Of a stretch of DNA of 64,000 nt, positions 43,984 through 53,072 are shown one piece after another (the first letter of the stretch is position 1; every line of letters begins with the position of its first letter). Both the position numbers and the translations under genes were made by a program. The notes under the pieces were generated by a model that saw nothing but the letters and a program-made list of their open reading frames with translations, was not told where the DNA came from and made no database searches. The stretch lies in NCBI GenBank assembly GCA_038206765.1, contig JBBRAM010000002.1, positions 1-64,000 on the forward strand, in the 5' to 3' direction. The DNA is from UKL13-2 sp038206765 (GTDB taxonomy: Bacteria > Pseudomonadota > Gammaproteobacteria > Burkholderiales > Usitatibacteraceae).

Positions 43984-45558
43984 ATGAGACTTCGCACAGT
44001 TGATATAGGCTTTATATTTATCAGTTTCATGTTGACGGCAGTGCTGTTGGTTTTTTGGCCCACTTTCCGCAGTTTGGCCGACCTTGACAGCGGCTCCGAC
44101 AGTTCTACGCAGGCAATTTTTGTGCTTGTGGCATTCGTTATAATTTTATGGCGATTGAGAGAGGATACAGAGGGCTGTCCAATTCGCCCATTTTGGTGGG
44201 GCTTGGTCGGTTTGTTTGGGCTAGGCCTGATTTGGTTGCTGGGCGAGCTTATGTTGGTGCGTGTCGTCACATACGTCGCGGCCATAGCCTTGATACCAAT
44301 GGCTGTGTTGACCGTTATGGGGTATCGCTGGTTTTGCGCCGTCAGTTTCCCGCTCAGTTTCTTATTGTTAGCTATACCAATCGACGGCTCTGTCGTGCCG
44401 GCTCTCGTTGGATGGACCGCAAACTTCGCCTTTTTGGGTTTAGATTTCACTGGAATTCCAATTCACCGTGAAGGCGCGTTTTTGGTTGTTCCGAGTGGCG
44501 CATGGTCAATCGCGGATTCATGTAGCGGGGTTCGCTATCTAAGCGCGTGCGTGACACTTGGTGCGCTGTATGGATGGTCAATGTACAGGTCATTGTTTAA
44601 ACGAGCCGCGTTCATTCTTGGAGCAGTTGTTCTGGGTATCACCGGCAATTGGCTGCGGGCTTATTTAACGATATTAATTGCGCACCTTTCCGATAACAGA
44701 CTGCTCAGGGAGGACCATGGTGCATTTGGCTGGTGGCTGTTCGCCATACTTCTCGCTTGCTATTTCTGGCTTGGGTGGCGCCATCGTGACCTTGAGGATC
44801 GAAAGCGTGGCGTCACCCGTAACGATTTGCAGCCGCCCGCTCCTGCCCAGTTGGGTCAAAATGACGTTTCTTGGGAGCAAAGCTACGGCGTGGTCGGTGC
44901 TGCGCTATTGATGATTGGGATTTGGCCGATAATAAATGACCGCTTCACAATGCGTCCTTCAGAGCAGGAAAAATCGGCTCTAATGTTTAATCTTGCTGCG
45001 GAAAAAAGCTGGCGTGCCGTTGAGAACTCATCGTTGAAATGGTCGCCTGCGTTGGCTAATCCCCGGCAGGACTATCGGAAAACTTTCGAAAGAAATGGGC
45101 AGCGCGTTGAGATCTATATCGGTATTTTCAAAAACCAAACATGGAAATCGAAGCTAATCGGTTCCGCGAATCAATGGGTGAGCGCAGAAACCTCAAGCTG
45201 GAGTTTGGTTGAGCGCGGCATGGCGAAAACTCAATTTTTAGGGCAAGCGCTCGATGTAGATACAGCAACTGTTCAGGGGGCTGGTCAACGGATATTGGCA
45301 TGGCGCTGGTACTGGATAGATGGCGAGCCGACCGCGAGTGTCGCCTACGCCAAGCTTCTTCAGCTACGCGCACGCCTTGGTAGGCGCGATGACGTATCTG
45401 CGTGGATTTCCATCTATACCCCTGTCAATGATGGTGCAATCACAGACGCGGCGACAGCTCTGTCTGACTTTGTACGCAGCATGGATAGTGCGCTGGCGCA
45501 TTCGTTAGCTGCTCTCGAAACGCAGAAAAAAACTCTGCAGGACAAACGGAATGAGTAA
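43984..45558 (+). CDS. xrtA: exosortase A fused to an EpsI (DUF3485) domain
   Basis: 524 residues from the ATG at 43984. Residues about 1-275 form the polytopic exosortase core with eight or so helices. Its catalytic residues are C180 in ADSCSGVRYLSAC and R225 in GNWLRAYLTILIAHLSD; a histidine follows in REDHGAFGWW (H245). Exosortases cleave PEP-CTERM tails in the inner membrane like sortases in Gram-positives. Residues about 300-500 are the EpsI domain (KWSPALANPRQDY, EIYIGIFKNQ, ILAWRWYWI), which in other species is a separate gene. It is flanked by two PEP-CTERM substrates. A TTG at 43945 could extend the N-terminus, without support. Confidence 0.92.
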   Translation: MRLRTVDIGFIFISFMLTAVLLVFWPTFRSLADLDSGSDSSTQAIFVLVAFVIILWRLREDTEGCPIRPFWWGLVGLFGLGLIWLLGELMLVRVVTYVAAIALIPMAVLTVMGYRWFCAVSFPLSFLLLAIPIDGSVVPALVGWTANFAFLGLDFTGIPIHREGAFLVVPSGAWSIADSCSGVRYLSACVTLGALYGWSMYRSLFKRAAFILGAVVLGITGNWLRAYLTILIAHLSDNRLLREDHGAFGWWLFAILLACYFWLGWRHRDLEDRKRGVTRNDLQPPAPAQLGQNDVSWEQSYGVVGAALLMIGIWPIINDRFTMRPSEQEKSALMFNLAAEKSWRAVENSSLKWSPALANPRQDYRKTFERNGQRVEIYIGIFKNQTWKSKLIGSANQWVSAETSSWSLVERGMAKTQFLGQALDVDTATVQGAGQRILAWRWYWIDGEPTASVAYAKLLQLRARLGRRDDVSAWISIYTPVNDGAITDAATALSDFVRSMDSALAHSLAALETQKKTLQDKRNE

Positions 45559-45574
45559 ATATGCTTAATTGGCG

Positions 45575-45593
45575 TAGTAGTTTTCAACTACTA
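45575..45593. promoter_or_regulatory. inverted repeat TAGTAGTT-TTC-AACTACTA upstream of a sigma-54 promoter
   Basis: A perfect 8-3-8 inverted repeat ending 83 bases upstream of the -24 GG of the next sigma-54 promoter, and 17 bases after the xrtA stop. No T run follows, so an enhancer site is at least as likely as a terminator. Confidence 0.45.
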
Positions 45594-45673
45594 AAAGTGT
45601 CGATTAACTTTACATGGCAATTTACAGCCGTCTTTTTTTTGTTTAATTAATTGATTTGTATAGGTTTTATTAT

Positions 45674-45689
45674 TGGGCACAGTAATTGC
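45674..45689 (+). promoter_or_regulatory. sigma-54 promoter of the second PEP-CTERM gene
   Basis: TGGGCACAGTAATTGC with GG at 45676-45677, exactly 10 bases, GC at 45688-45689. GGCAC and TTGC match the RpoN consensus. Start of transcription near 45701, about 29 bases before the ATG. Confidence 0.82.
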
Positions 45690-45729
45690 TTTTATTTTTA
45701 CATTAAAAAATCTAACTAAAAGAGTTAAA

Positions 45730-46386
45730 ATGAAAATCGCGCACAGAATACTCATGGGTTTAGCAGGTTGCAGCTTATTGCTGGTTCAGCCGGCAACCGC
45801 AACCCCTATAAACGTCACTGGCATGGGGTTTCCGAGCCCAACAACAGTGCACATCAACTCGGTAACACCACCGGCCGCCGAATATGTTTATGCAGGCGGC
45901 TTTTCTACTACCGTTGGCGCCAGTTCATTTTTGACTTGGTGTGTGGACATCCTTAAAAATACCTATTTCAACAATTCATACAACGATGCTCAACTCGTCG
46001 ACGCTGCCACCATCAGTTATATTGGTCAACAAAGAGCGGCTGCGCTAGCAAGGTTGGCAACGGAGTCTCTGGGGCTGGTAAATAATAGCCTTACATCTGG
46101 CGCTTTCCAACTGGCCGCTTGGGAAATTGTGTACGAGAACCCCAACAACACATACAACTTAGGCACTGGGAATTTTACGGCGTTTGGTGCTTCTGATGGT
46201 TCCATCACTTTAGCAAATACGTGGCTCAGCAATTTGCCGAGTACAAGCAACTATACTGTGAATGTATTTTTAAGCCCCACTCGGCAAAACTTGGCTACCT
46301 TCACCCAAGTGCCAGAACCGTCGTCACTCATTCTGTTGGGCCTAGGTCTGCTAGGCTTAGGATTTGCGAAACGAAAACGAGCATAA
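45730..46386 (+). CDS. PEP-CTERM surface protein with a WCVD...FQLAAWE motif pair
   Basis: 218 residues. Signal peptide MKIAHRILMGLAGCSLLLVQPATA|T; PEP-CTERM tail at 194-218 (VPEPSSLILLGLGLLGLGF then KRKR). The mature part has a single cysteine, C71 in FLTWCVDI, and later AFQLAAWEIVYE with Q127. The pair resembles the C...(T)QxAIW pattern of thioester-domain adhesins, in which Cys and Gln side chains form an internal thioester; this is a resemblance, not proof. ATG at 45730 is chosen because it starts the signal peptide. It is a single-gene transcript between its own sigma-54 promoter and a strong terminator. Confidence 0.9.
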   Translation: MKIAHRILMGLAGCSLLLVQPATATPINVTGMGFPSPTTVHINSVTPPAAEYVYAGGFSTTVGASSFLTWCVDILKNTYFNNSYNDAQLVDAATISYIGQQRAAALARLATESLGLVNNSLTSGAFQLAAWEIVYENPNNTYNLGTGNFTAFGASDGSITLANTWLSNLPSTSNYTVNVFLSPTRQNLATFTQVPEPSSLILLGLGLLGLGFAKRKRA

Positions 46387-46404
46387 GTTTTCATTTATGA
46401 ATGC

Positions 46405-46440
46405 AAATGAACAGCCCCGCAAGTGCGGGGCTGTTCATTT
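46405..46440 (+). terminator. rho-independent terminator after the second PEP-CTERM gene
   Basis: A 16-bp stem (AAATGAACAGCCCCGC / GCGGGGCTGTTCATTT) with a four-base loop. It can act in both directions and isolates the PEP-CTERM gene from prsK. Confidence 0.88.
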
Positions 46441-46615
46441 AGAAAACAGGTATGCGGTTAAAAATCGCGAAAATAGCGCTGCGGCCGTTTACGCTATTTG
46501 CAATTCGCTTGAGTCATGTTAATTTGTCCTTAGCCTATGCGGAGCATTGTGCGAGCGAAGAGTTTTAAATCGTGCCGGGTGACGGCCTAACATTCTCTAG
46601 ACGATCGATAATACC

Positions 46616-48880
46616 TTGACCAGCGCCTTTCCATTTGTACCGGCAGTGTGGGGTTATAGTGTCGCCACTATAATTTTCCTTTTCTTTGCAATTCGACTAA
46701 TTGCCGGCGGACGACGAGCCGGTTTCACGTTTGGCTTGTACACTGCAGTCCTAGTGGGTGCAGTTGTTGTAAGCGTTGGTTGGGCTGGGTCAATCGTAGC
46801 AACCATCGTTTGCGCCGAGGCAGGCAAAGAATGTTTGCTTAAACGCGAATTTTTTTGGCAGCTTGCCGGGGTTCTCGACGCAATTCGAGTATCCGCTTGG
46901 CTTGGTTTCGTAGCCTTGCTCTTGACGGGCTGGAGCAAGCACAGTAAGCGTGTCTTTAAGTTGAGTTCAAAAGGTTGGCTGCTCACCGTAATGGTCATCG
47001 TCTGTGCGGTTGCCGCAGCGATTTTGCCGCAGCCCATGCCGTGGGCGACTTCTCCCGACCTTGAAGCGGCTAGCCTGGCGGTTACGGCTTTCTATCCTTG
47101 GTTGGTGATACCCATCTTCGGGCTTGCATTAACCGAGCAACTGTACCAGCGCACGCCGGCAAATCGCAAATGGGCGATTAAGCCGCTTATTATCGGGCTC
47201 GGTGGTATGTTTGCGTTTGACCTCATTATTTTTTCTGGGGCAGCACTGTTTAGACAGGTTGACCCTGCTATCTGGGCGGCGCGAGGCATAGCGCATGCCC
47301 TCGTCATATTTTTTATTGCGGTAGCCACCCGCCGAAATACCGCGTGGACCCTTGATTTATTCGTGTCACGCGATGTCGTGTTTCAATCGACGGCAATATT
47401 AGCGACTGGTTGCTATTTAATGATTGTTGCTGGAGCAACCTATTGGGTAAATTTCTTTGGCGGGCACTGGGGTAAAACGTTGCAAGTTGCAATGTTGTTC
47501 GCCGCGACTTTGGGTCTGGCAACCTTGCTTTTATCGGGAGCGCTACGCTCCCGACTAAAGGTATATATCAGTAAAAATTTATTCTCTTATCGTTACGAAT
47601 ATCGAAAAGAATGGCTTAGATTTACTGCGTTGCTCGGCACCGCCGAGCAGGGGGAAAACTTGTATCACCAAATTGTTCGTGCACATGCTGATCTCATTGA
47701 GAGCGTTGGTGGCGCAATTTGGCTGGAACGGGGCGGAGTCATGCGCGAGGTGGCCCGTCTGAATATGCCCGAAGTGAACGTCGAGGAGCCAATCAGGCCG
47801 TCCAACACAACATCACTGGTGTCATTTTTGAGTCGTACGGGATGGGTCATACAGATTGATGAGGCGCTCAAATTTCCGTCGCGCTACAAAGACCTTGTTT
47901 TGCCACAATGGGTCGTTGAGCAAAAAGACGCTTGGGTGATTGTGCCGCTGCCGAATCCCAACGGGCCCGAGTTAGTGGGTTTTGTTGTGCTTGCTCGTTC
48001 ACGGGCACCGATTGATGTCAATTGGGAGGTGCTTGATTTGCTCAAAACAGCAAGCCGCCAAGCGGCTAGTTACCTGGCACAATTTCGAGCCCAAGAGGCG
48101 CTAGTAGAGCTGGAAAAATTTGATTCATTCAATCGAATGTCGGCGTTTGTCGTGCACGACCTTAAAAATTTGATCGCACAGTTGGCATTACTGTTAAAAA
48201 ATGCTGAACGACATCGAGACAATCCGGAATTTCAGCGCGATATGTTGGAAACAATAGATCACGTGGTTACACGCATGAACAATTTAATGCTTCAACTTCG
48301 TACCGGCACAACGCCCATCGAAAAGCCGCGTGGTGTCGAATTACATACGGTCATCAACCGGGTCGCAAAAAATAAGGCGGCAGGCGATGTGCGGATTGAA
48401 GTTGAGCTCGAATCGGAAATTCGTGTCCTGGCGCATGCTGATCGCATTGAGCGTGTCATTGGCCATATTTTACAAAATGCGATTGAGGCAACACTGTCCA
48501 ACGACGAAGTTCAGTATGCCAATCGGCTGGTTTTGCTGCGTACAATGCATCAGCAGGGACATGCAGTGATCGAAATTGTTGATCGCGGGATTGGCATGAC
48601 AGAGGAATTTGTCCGTGACCGATTGTTCCACCCTTTTCAAACCACAAAGATGCATGGTATGGGAATTGGAATGTACGAAAGTTTTCAATACATGAACAGT
48701 ATCGGTGGCAGCATCGCCGTAGTTAGCGTTCCCTCCGAGGGGACAAAATTTTGCCTTACATTTCCATTGGCTTATGAGCAAAATAAGCAACAGCAAGGCA
48801 AGGCAACTGATGAAATAATTACGGCACCGCTGCCGGACACCAGAAATCATTTACAACATGCCCACAACAACTTCAAATAA
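46616..48880 (+). CDS. prsK: PEP-CTERM system sensor histidine kinase PrsK
   Basis: 754 residues. Residues about 8-310 hold nine to ten hydrophobic helices, a membrane sensor without a periplasmic domain. A GAF domain follows (about 335-490). The kinase half has the H-box VVHDLKNLIAQLALLLKNAERH with H514, the N-box LQNAIEAT, the G1 box IVDRGIGM, and MHGMGIGMYES. This H-box wording is specific to PrsK. It should phosphorylate PrsR, encoded next with a 23-base overlap. The TTG at 46616 is the first start possible and gives the expected N-terminus, though no clear ribosome site is visible. Confidence 0.92.
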   Translation: MTSAFPFVPAVWGYSVATIIFLFFAIRLIAGGRRAGFTFGLYTAVLVGAVVVSVGWAGSIVATIVCAEAGKECLLKREFFWQLAGVLDAIRVSAWLGFVALLLTGWSKHSKRVFKLSSKGWLLTVMVIVCAVAAAILPQPMPWATSPDLEAASLAVTAFYPWLVIPIFGLALTEQLYQRTPANRKWAIKPLIIGLGGMFAFDLIIFSGAALFRQVDPAIWAARGIAHALVIFFIAVATRRNTAWTLDLFVSRDVVFQSTAILATGCYLMIVAGATYWVNFFGGHWGKTLQVAMLFAATLGLATLLLSGALRSRLKVYISKNLFSYRYEYRKEWLRFTALLGTAEQGENLYHQIVRAHADLIESVGGAIWLERGGVMREVARLNMPEVNVEEPIRPSNTTSLVSFLSRTGWVIQIDEALKFPSRYKDLVLPQWVVEQKDAWVIVPLPNPNGPELVGFVVLARSRAPIDVNWEVLDLLKTASRQAASYLAQFRAQEALVELEKFDSFNRMSAFVVHDLKNLIAQLALLLKNAERHRDNPEFQRDMLETIDHVVTRMNNLMLQLRTGTTPIEKPRGVELHTVINRVAKNKAAGDVRIEVELESEIRVLAHADRIERVIGHILQNAIEATLSNDEVQYANRLVLLRTMHQQGHAVIEIVDRGIGMTEEFVRDRLFHPFQTTKMHGMGIGMYESFQYMNSIGGSIAVVSVPSEGTKFCLTFPLAYEQNKQQQGKATDEIITAPLPDTRNHLQHAHNNFK

Positions 48881-50231
48881 GCGCAAACCACTGCTCATCA
48901 TTGAAGATGATTTGGCGCTCCAAAAGCAAATGCGCTGGGCGTTTGATCAAAATGAAAGTGTTGTCGCAAATGATGCCGCCACCGCGATCGCTCAGCTCAG
49001 ACGTTATCAGCCCGCCGTTATCACGATGGACTTGGGTCTACCACCAAATCCTGATGATAATGCTGTGGGCTTTAATTTACTGACTGAAATTTTGGACATT
49101 GCGCCGCATACAAAAATAATTGTTCTTACAGGGCAAAATGACCATGCAAATGCACTGCGTGCGATTCGTCTCGGCGCATGCGATTTTTTTGCCAAGCCTT
49201 TTGATCCGGTACTTTTGGGATACATCATCGAACGTGCATATCGACTTCACGAATTGCAAGAAGAGAATCATCGCTTGCAAACCAGTCTTCAAACCCCAAA
49301 TTTTTCGGGCCTGATTACGCAAGACGCAGCGCTGATGCGTATATGTCGAACCGCCGAAAAAATCGCCCCCACGAACGCAACAGTTCTGCTATTGGGTGAA
49401 TCTGGTACCGGCAAAGAAGTGATTGCCCGCGCTCTGCATACACTTTCACCACGTAGTAATGAACGTTTCGTCGCAATCAATTGTGCTGCCATTCCGGAGG
49501 CGCTGCTGGAAAGCGAGCTTTTTGGCTACGAAAAGGGCGCCTTTACGGGCGCTAACAAACAGACCGTTGGCAAGGTCGAGACGGCTCATAAGGGAACGCT
49601 ATTTCTCGATGAAATCGGTGACTTGCCGATGGCGCTACAGGCAAAACTGTTGCGGTTTTTGCAAGAACGCGTGATCGAACGCGTGGGCGGAAGAGAAGAA
49701 ATTGCCGTTGATGTTCGTATCGTCTGTGCCACGCATCAAAATCTCAAGGATATGATTGGCCACAGCAAGTTCCGTGAAGACTTGTATTTTCGCCTTGCAG
49801 AAATCGTGATAGAGATTCCGCCTTTGCGAAAACGTGTCGGTGACGCGACGCTAATTGCTTCTGCTTTTGTGCGCCGCTTTGCTGAGGAGCAACGTCGCGG
49901 CACGATGACGCTTCAAGGGGATGCTATCAGCATGATTGAATTGCACACATGGCCGGGAAACGTGCGCGAACTTGAAAATTGTATCAAGCGGGCTGTCATC
50001 ATGGCTGATGGCAGCGTGATTACCCGTGACGATCTAGGTTTGCCTGATTTGGTTACAAAGACCAGCTCCCTCAGCCGCATTAATTTGCGGCAAGTACGGG
50101 AAGATGCCGAGAGGCAAGCGGTTGTGACCGTGATGGGGCGTGTCGACGGTAATTTATCAAAGGCCGCAGAGTTACTAGGCGTGAGTCGGCCTACTTTGTA
50201 TGAACTTTTAGATCGTTTTGGGCTTCGTTGA
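48858..50231 (+). CDS. prsR: PEP-CTERM system response regulator PrsR, sigma-54 activator
   Basis: 457 residues, NtrC-like. Receiver domain (about 8-125) with EDD and phospho-acceptor D58 (ITMDLGLPP) and a lysine in FFAKPFDP. AAA+ domain (about 150-380) with Walker A GESGTGKE, the sigma-54-contacting GAFTGA loop, and Walker B GTLFLDEIGDL. A Fis-type helix-turn-helix ends the protein (KAAELLGVSRPTLYELLDRF). It should activate RpoN-dependent promoters, of which two perfect candidates precede the PEP-CTERM genes here. It overlaps prsK by 23 bases and is directly followed by prsT. Confidence 0.93.
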   Translation: MPTTTSNKRKPLLIIEDDLALQKQMRWAFDQNESVVANDAATAIAQLRRYQPAVITMDLGLPPNPDDNAVGFNLLTEILDIAPHTKIIVLTGQNDHANALRAIRLGACDFFAKPFDPVLLGYIIERAYRLHELQEENHRLQTSLQTPNFSGLITQDAALMRICRTAEKIAPTNATVLLLGESGTGKEVIARALHTLSPRSNERFVAINCAAIPEALLESELFGYEKGAFTGANKQTVGKVETAHKGTLFLDEIGDLPMALQAKLLRFLQERVIERVGGREEIAVDVRIVCATHQNLKDMIGHSKFREDLYFRLAEIVIEIPPLRKRVGDATLIASAFVRRFAEEQRRGTMTLQGDAISMIELHTWPGNVRELENCIKRAVIMADGSVITRDDLGLPDLVTKTSSLSRINLRQVREDAERQAVVTVMGRVDGNLSKAAELLGVSRPTLYELLDRFGLR

Positions 50232-50276
50232 ATGGTCGTTCAGCGTATCTACTATTTTTATATTAACGGATTGTTT

Positions 50277-53072
50277 ATGCAATTATCGAGCGGCTATCAA
50301 AAATTGGCGTCTACCATTTTATTTTGCATTGCTGTTCAAGCGATGTTTGTGATCGTCGGTTGCCAGCAGCGTCCGGAGAAACTGGTAGAGTCAGCTAAAG
50401 AGTACATGGCGAAAGGTGATTATGCTGCGGCGTCGATTCAGTTAAAGAATGCCGTCCAAAAAGGTGACAGTGGAGAGGTTCGCTTTTTATTGGCAAGTTC
50501 CCTCACTGAGTTAGGCGACTATGCGGCCGCTGAAATCCAATTGCGTAAAGCGGTTGAGGCGCAGTATGCGCCAGCCTTGGTTTATCCACAGTTGGCAAAA
50601 GTCCTACTTGGGTTAGGTGACCCTAAAAAGGTTGTGGCTGATTTGAGCGCCGTTAGCCTGCCTGACCGAGCGGCACAGTCTGCGATCAAGTCAGCAATAG
50701 GGGAGGCACAACTGCTGCTTGGTCAACGTGCGTTAGCACACGAGGCTTTTTCAGCAGCGCTAGTCAGCACGCCCGATGATCCCCGTGCCTTGGTTGGTGA
50801 TGCCCGCGTTGTTGCGTCTGAGGGCGATCTTGTCAGCGCGGGAAAAGTTGCCGACGATATTTTGGTTCGATTTCCAAGCAGCAAACAGGCGCTTTCGCTG
50901 AAGGCCGATGTACTTATTTCTCAGGCCAAGCCCGCAGAGGCGATTCAAATTTTGACTCGGCTGGTTGGAGTTGCGCCATTTGACGGGCAAGCAAGATTTG
51001 TGTTGTTGTCGCTATACATTGGGCTGGATCAATATGATTTGGCTGCTGCAGGCGTTGCCGATATGCAAAGGGTATTGCCGAACGATATTCGCGGACGCTA
51101 TCTGGCTGCGGTATTGGCGTTTCGAAAAAATGACCCACTAAAAGCGCGTGATGCTGTCATTCAAGTGCTGAACGCAGCACCCGAGCATGTCCCGTCTCTG
51201 CTGCTGGCTGGCGCCGCAGAATATCAGCTTGGTGCACTGTCTACCGCCATTGATTACTTGCGAAAGGTAATTGCAAAAAATCCTAACAGTCTCTACGCGC
51301 GTAATATTTTAGTTGCCTGTTATTTGCGCCAAGGTCAGTCGGGCAAGGCAGAAGAGGTGTTGTTGCCAGCGCTCAAGCTTGCGCCGAGCGATCCAATGAT
51401 CTTGCGCGCGGCCGGGGAGGTCGCGCTTGCCAATAACCAACTTAGTGCAGCGGCAAATTTTTATTCGCGTGCGTTAGAGGTTGAAAAAGATAACATTTCG
51501 GTGAAAACGCGTCTTGCTCAAATAAGGCTGGCCAATGGAGAAACAGACCGCGCATTGGCTGAGTTGGAAACCACTTCCAGCCAAGATAAAAATCAATACC
51601 AGGCGGATTTCTCGCTGATTAGTGCCCAACTGGTACGCAACCAGTTTGATAAAGCGTTGGTGGCGGTAGCGGTATTAGAAAAGAAACAACCAGATAATCC
51701 GCTCACGTTTAATTTAAAAGGAGCCGCGTTTATTGGCAAAAAGGACTTTAAAAGCGCGCGCGTCAGTTTTGAGAAGGCGCTGGCACTACAGTTCAATTAC
51801 TTACCGGCCGCGCGAAATTTGGCCAGGCTAGATGCAGCGGATAAAAACTCTGCTGCTGCCATCGCTCGTTTCAACGCGATCCTGGCGAAAGAGCCCACTA
51901 GTGAAGGCGCCTTGTTGGCATTGGCAGAGACTCAAATCATGACAGATACCCCTTCAAAGGAGGTATTGATAACCGTTAATAAGGCGATTTCGGCAGATGC
52001 GAATTCAGTGCCCGCGCGGCTGGCCCTGATCAATTATCTTTCAAAAATGCGCGATCATAGGTCTGCGTTGGCCGCCGCTCAAGCGGCGTTGAACACAATA
52101 CCAAACGATGTCAGATTATTGGATGGGCTAGGTTCGGCGCAACTTGCTTCCGGCGAAATCAATGCTGCGATTGAAACATTTAAAAAGCTCGCGGCATTGC
52201 AGCCCGATTCGCCGTTGCCGCTATTGCGATTGGCGTCCGCGCAATACGCTTCCAAACAAGTTGACGCGCCGTTAATGGCCTTGCGCAAAGCGCTTGCGAT
52301 GAGGCCAGATTTGCTGGAGGCACAACGCGATATTGTGACGGTACAACTTGCCGCTGGAAAACCAGACGAAGCGCTCAAAGAAACGAGAGCCATCCAAAAA
52401 TTAAGACCAAAAGAGGGCGTAGGTTTTGCGCTAGAAGGCGATGTCCTCGCAAGCCAGAAAAAATTTACCGAGGCAACCCGTGCGTATGCCGAGGCTATCA
52501 AACGCCAGCCTTCGCCAGAACTAATCGTTAAGCAGCATCAATTGTTGCTGATGGCAGGGCGAGCCGCAGAGGCGAATGCGCTTACCACCCAATGGGTCAG
52601 GGAAAACCCTGCTGAGCCTATCGTTAGGTTTTATCTGGCAAATGTTGTTATGCAAAAGAAAGACTACAAAGAAGCCGCGCAACGCTATCGGGAAATTCTA
52701 GTTCAGCAGCCTGATAACGTTGCGATTTTGAATAATTTGGCTTGGGTGCTAAGTGAGATGAACGAACCTTCGGGTCTTACTTACGCTGAAAAGGCCTACG
52801 CAAAAGCACCAGACAACCCTAACGTACAGAATACATATGGTTGGTTACTATTTAACAGGAATGAATCCCCAGATAGCAAACAGCGTGGAATGACGTTGTT
52901 GGTTCGGGCAGCGGAGTTGGCACCACTAGATGCCGACATCAAAATGCATCTAGCAAAAGCTATGCTCAAAACCGGTGACAGGCAGGGTGCGATAAAGCAG
53001 TTTCAAGAGCTAATCAAAATTGCTGATCCTGCGTTGAAAGCAGAAGCAGAGCTTTTGCTTAAGTCGCTATAA
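50277..53072 (+). CDS. prsT: PEP-CTERM system TPR-repeat lipoprotein PrsT
   Basis: 931 residues from the ATG at 50277. Lipoprotein signal with the lipobox VIVGC near residue 29. The rest is a long run of tetratricopeptide repeats, more than twenty by eye (for example AKGDYAAASIQLKNAVQ, NPNSLYARNILVACYLRQG, QPDNVAILNNLAWVLSEM). The family is found only with exosortase systems and probably scaffolds EPS assembly or export in the periplasm or at the outer membrane. A possible longer start at 50232 lies directly on the prsR stop, but only the later ATG gives a proper lipoprotein signal. Confidence 0.92.
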   Translation: MQLSSGYQKLASTILFCIAVQAMFVIVGCQQRPEKLVESAKEYMAKGDYAAASIQLKNAVQKGDSGEVRFLLASSLTELGDYAAAEIQLRKAVEAQYAPALVYPQLAKVLLGLGDPKKVVADLSAVSLPDRAAQSAIKSAIGEAQLLLGQRALAHEAFSAALVSTPDDPRALVGDARVVASEGDLVSAGKVADDILVRFPSSKQALSLKADVLISQAKPAEAIQILTRLVGVAPFDGQARFVLLSLYIGLDQYDLAAAGVADMQRVLPNDIRGRYLAAVLAFRKNDPLKARDAVIQVLNAAPEHVPSLLLAGAAEYQLGALSTAIDYLRKVIAKNPNSLYARNILVACYLRQGQSGKAEEVLLPALKLAPSDPMILRAAGEVALANNQLSAAANFYSRALEVEKDNISVKTRLAQIRLANGETDRALAELETTSSQDKNQYQADFSLISAQLVRNQFDKALVAVAVLEKKQPDNPLTFNLKGAAFIGKKDFKSARVSFEKALALQFNYLPAARNLARLDAADKNSAAAIARFNAILAKEPTSEGALLALAETQIMTDTPSKEVLITVNKAISADANSVPARLALINYLSKMRDHRSALAAAQAALNTIPNDVRLLDGLGSAQLASGEINAAIETFKKLAALQPDSPLPLLRLASAQYASKQVDAPLMALRKALAMRPDLLEAQRDIVTVQLAAGKPDEALKETRAIQKLRPKEGVGFALEGDVLASQKKFTEATRAYAEAIKRQPSPELIVKQHQLLLMAGRAAEANALTTQWVRENPAEPIVRFYLANVVMQKKDYKEAAQRYREILVQQPDNVAILNNLAWVLSEMNEPSGLTYAEKAYAKAPDNPNVQNTYGWLLFNRNESPDSKQRGMTLLVRAAELAPLDADIKMHLAKAMLKTGDRQGAIKQFQELIKIADPALKAEAELLLKSL

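Noticed and set aside
43941..44450. 169-residue minus-strand frame opposite xrtA
   Set aside because: Mirror of membrane-helix coding sequence, Lys/Asn/Thr-rich, no motif.
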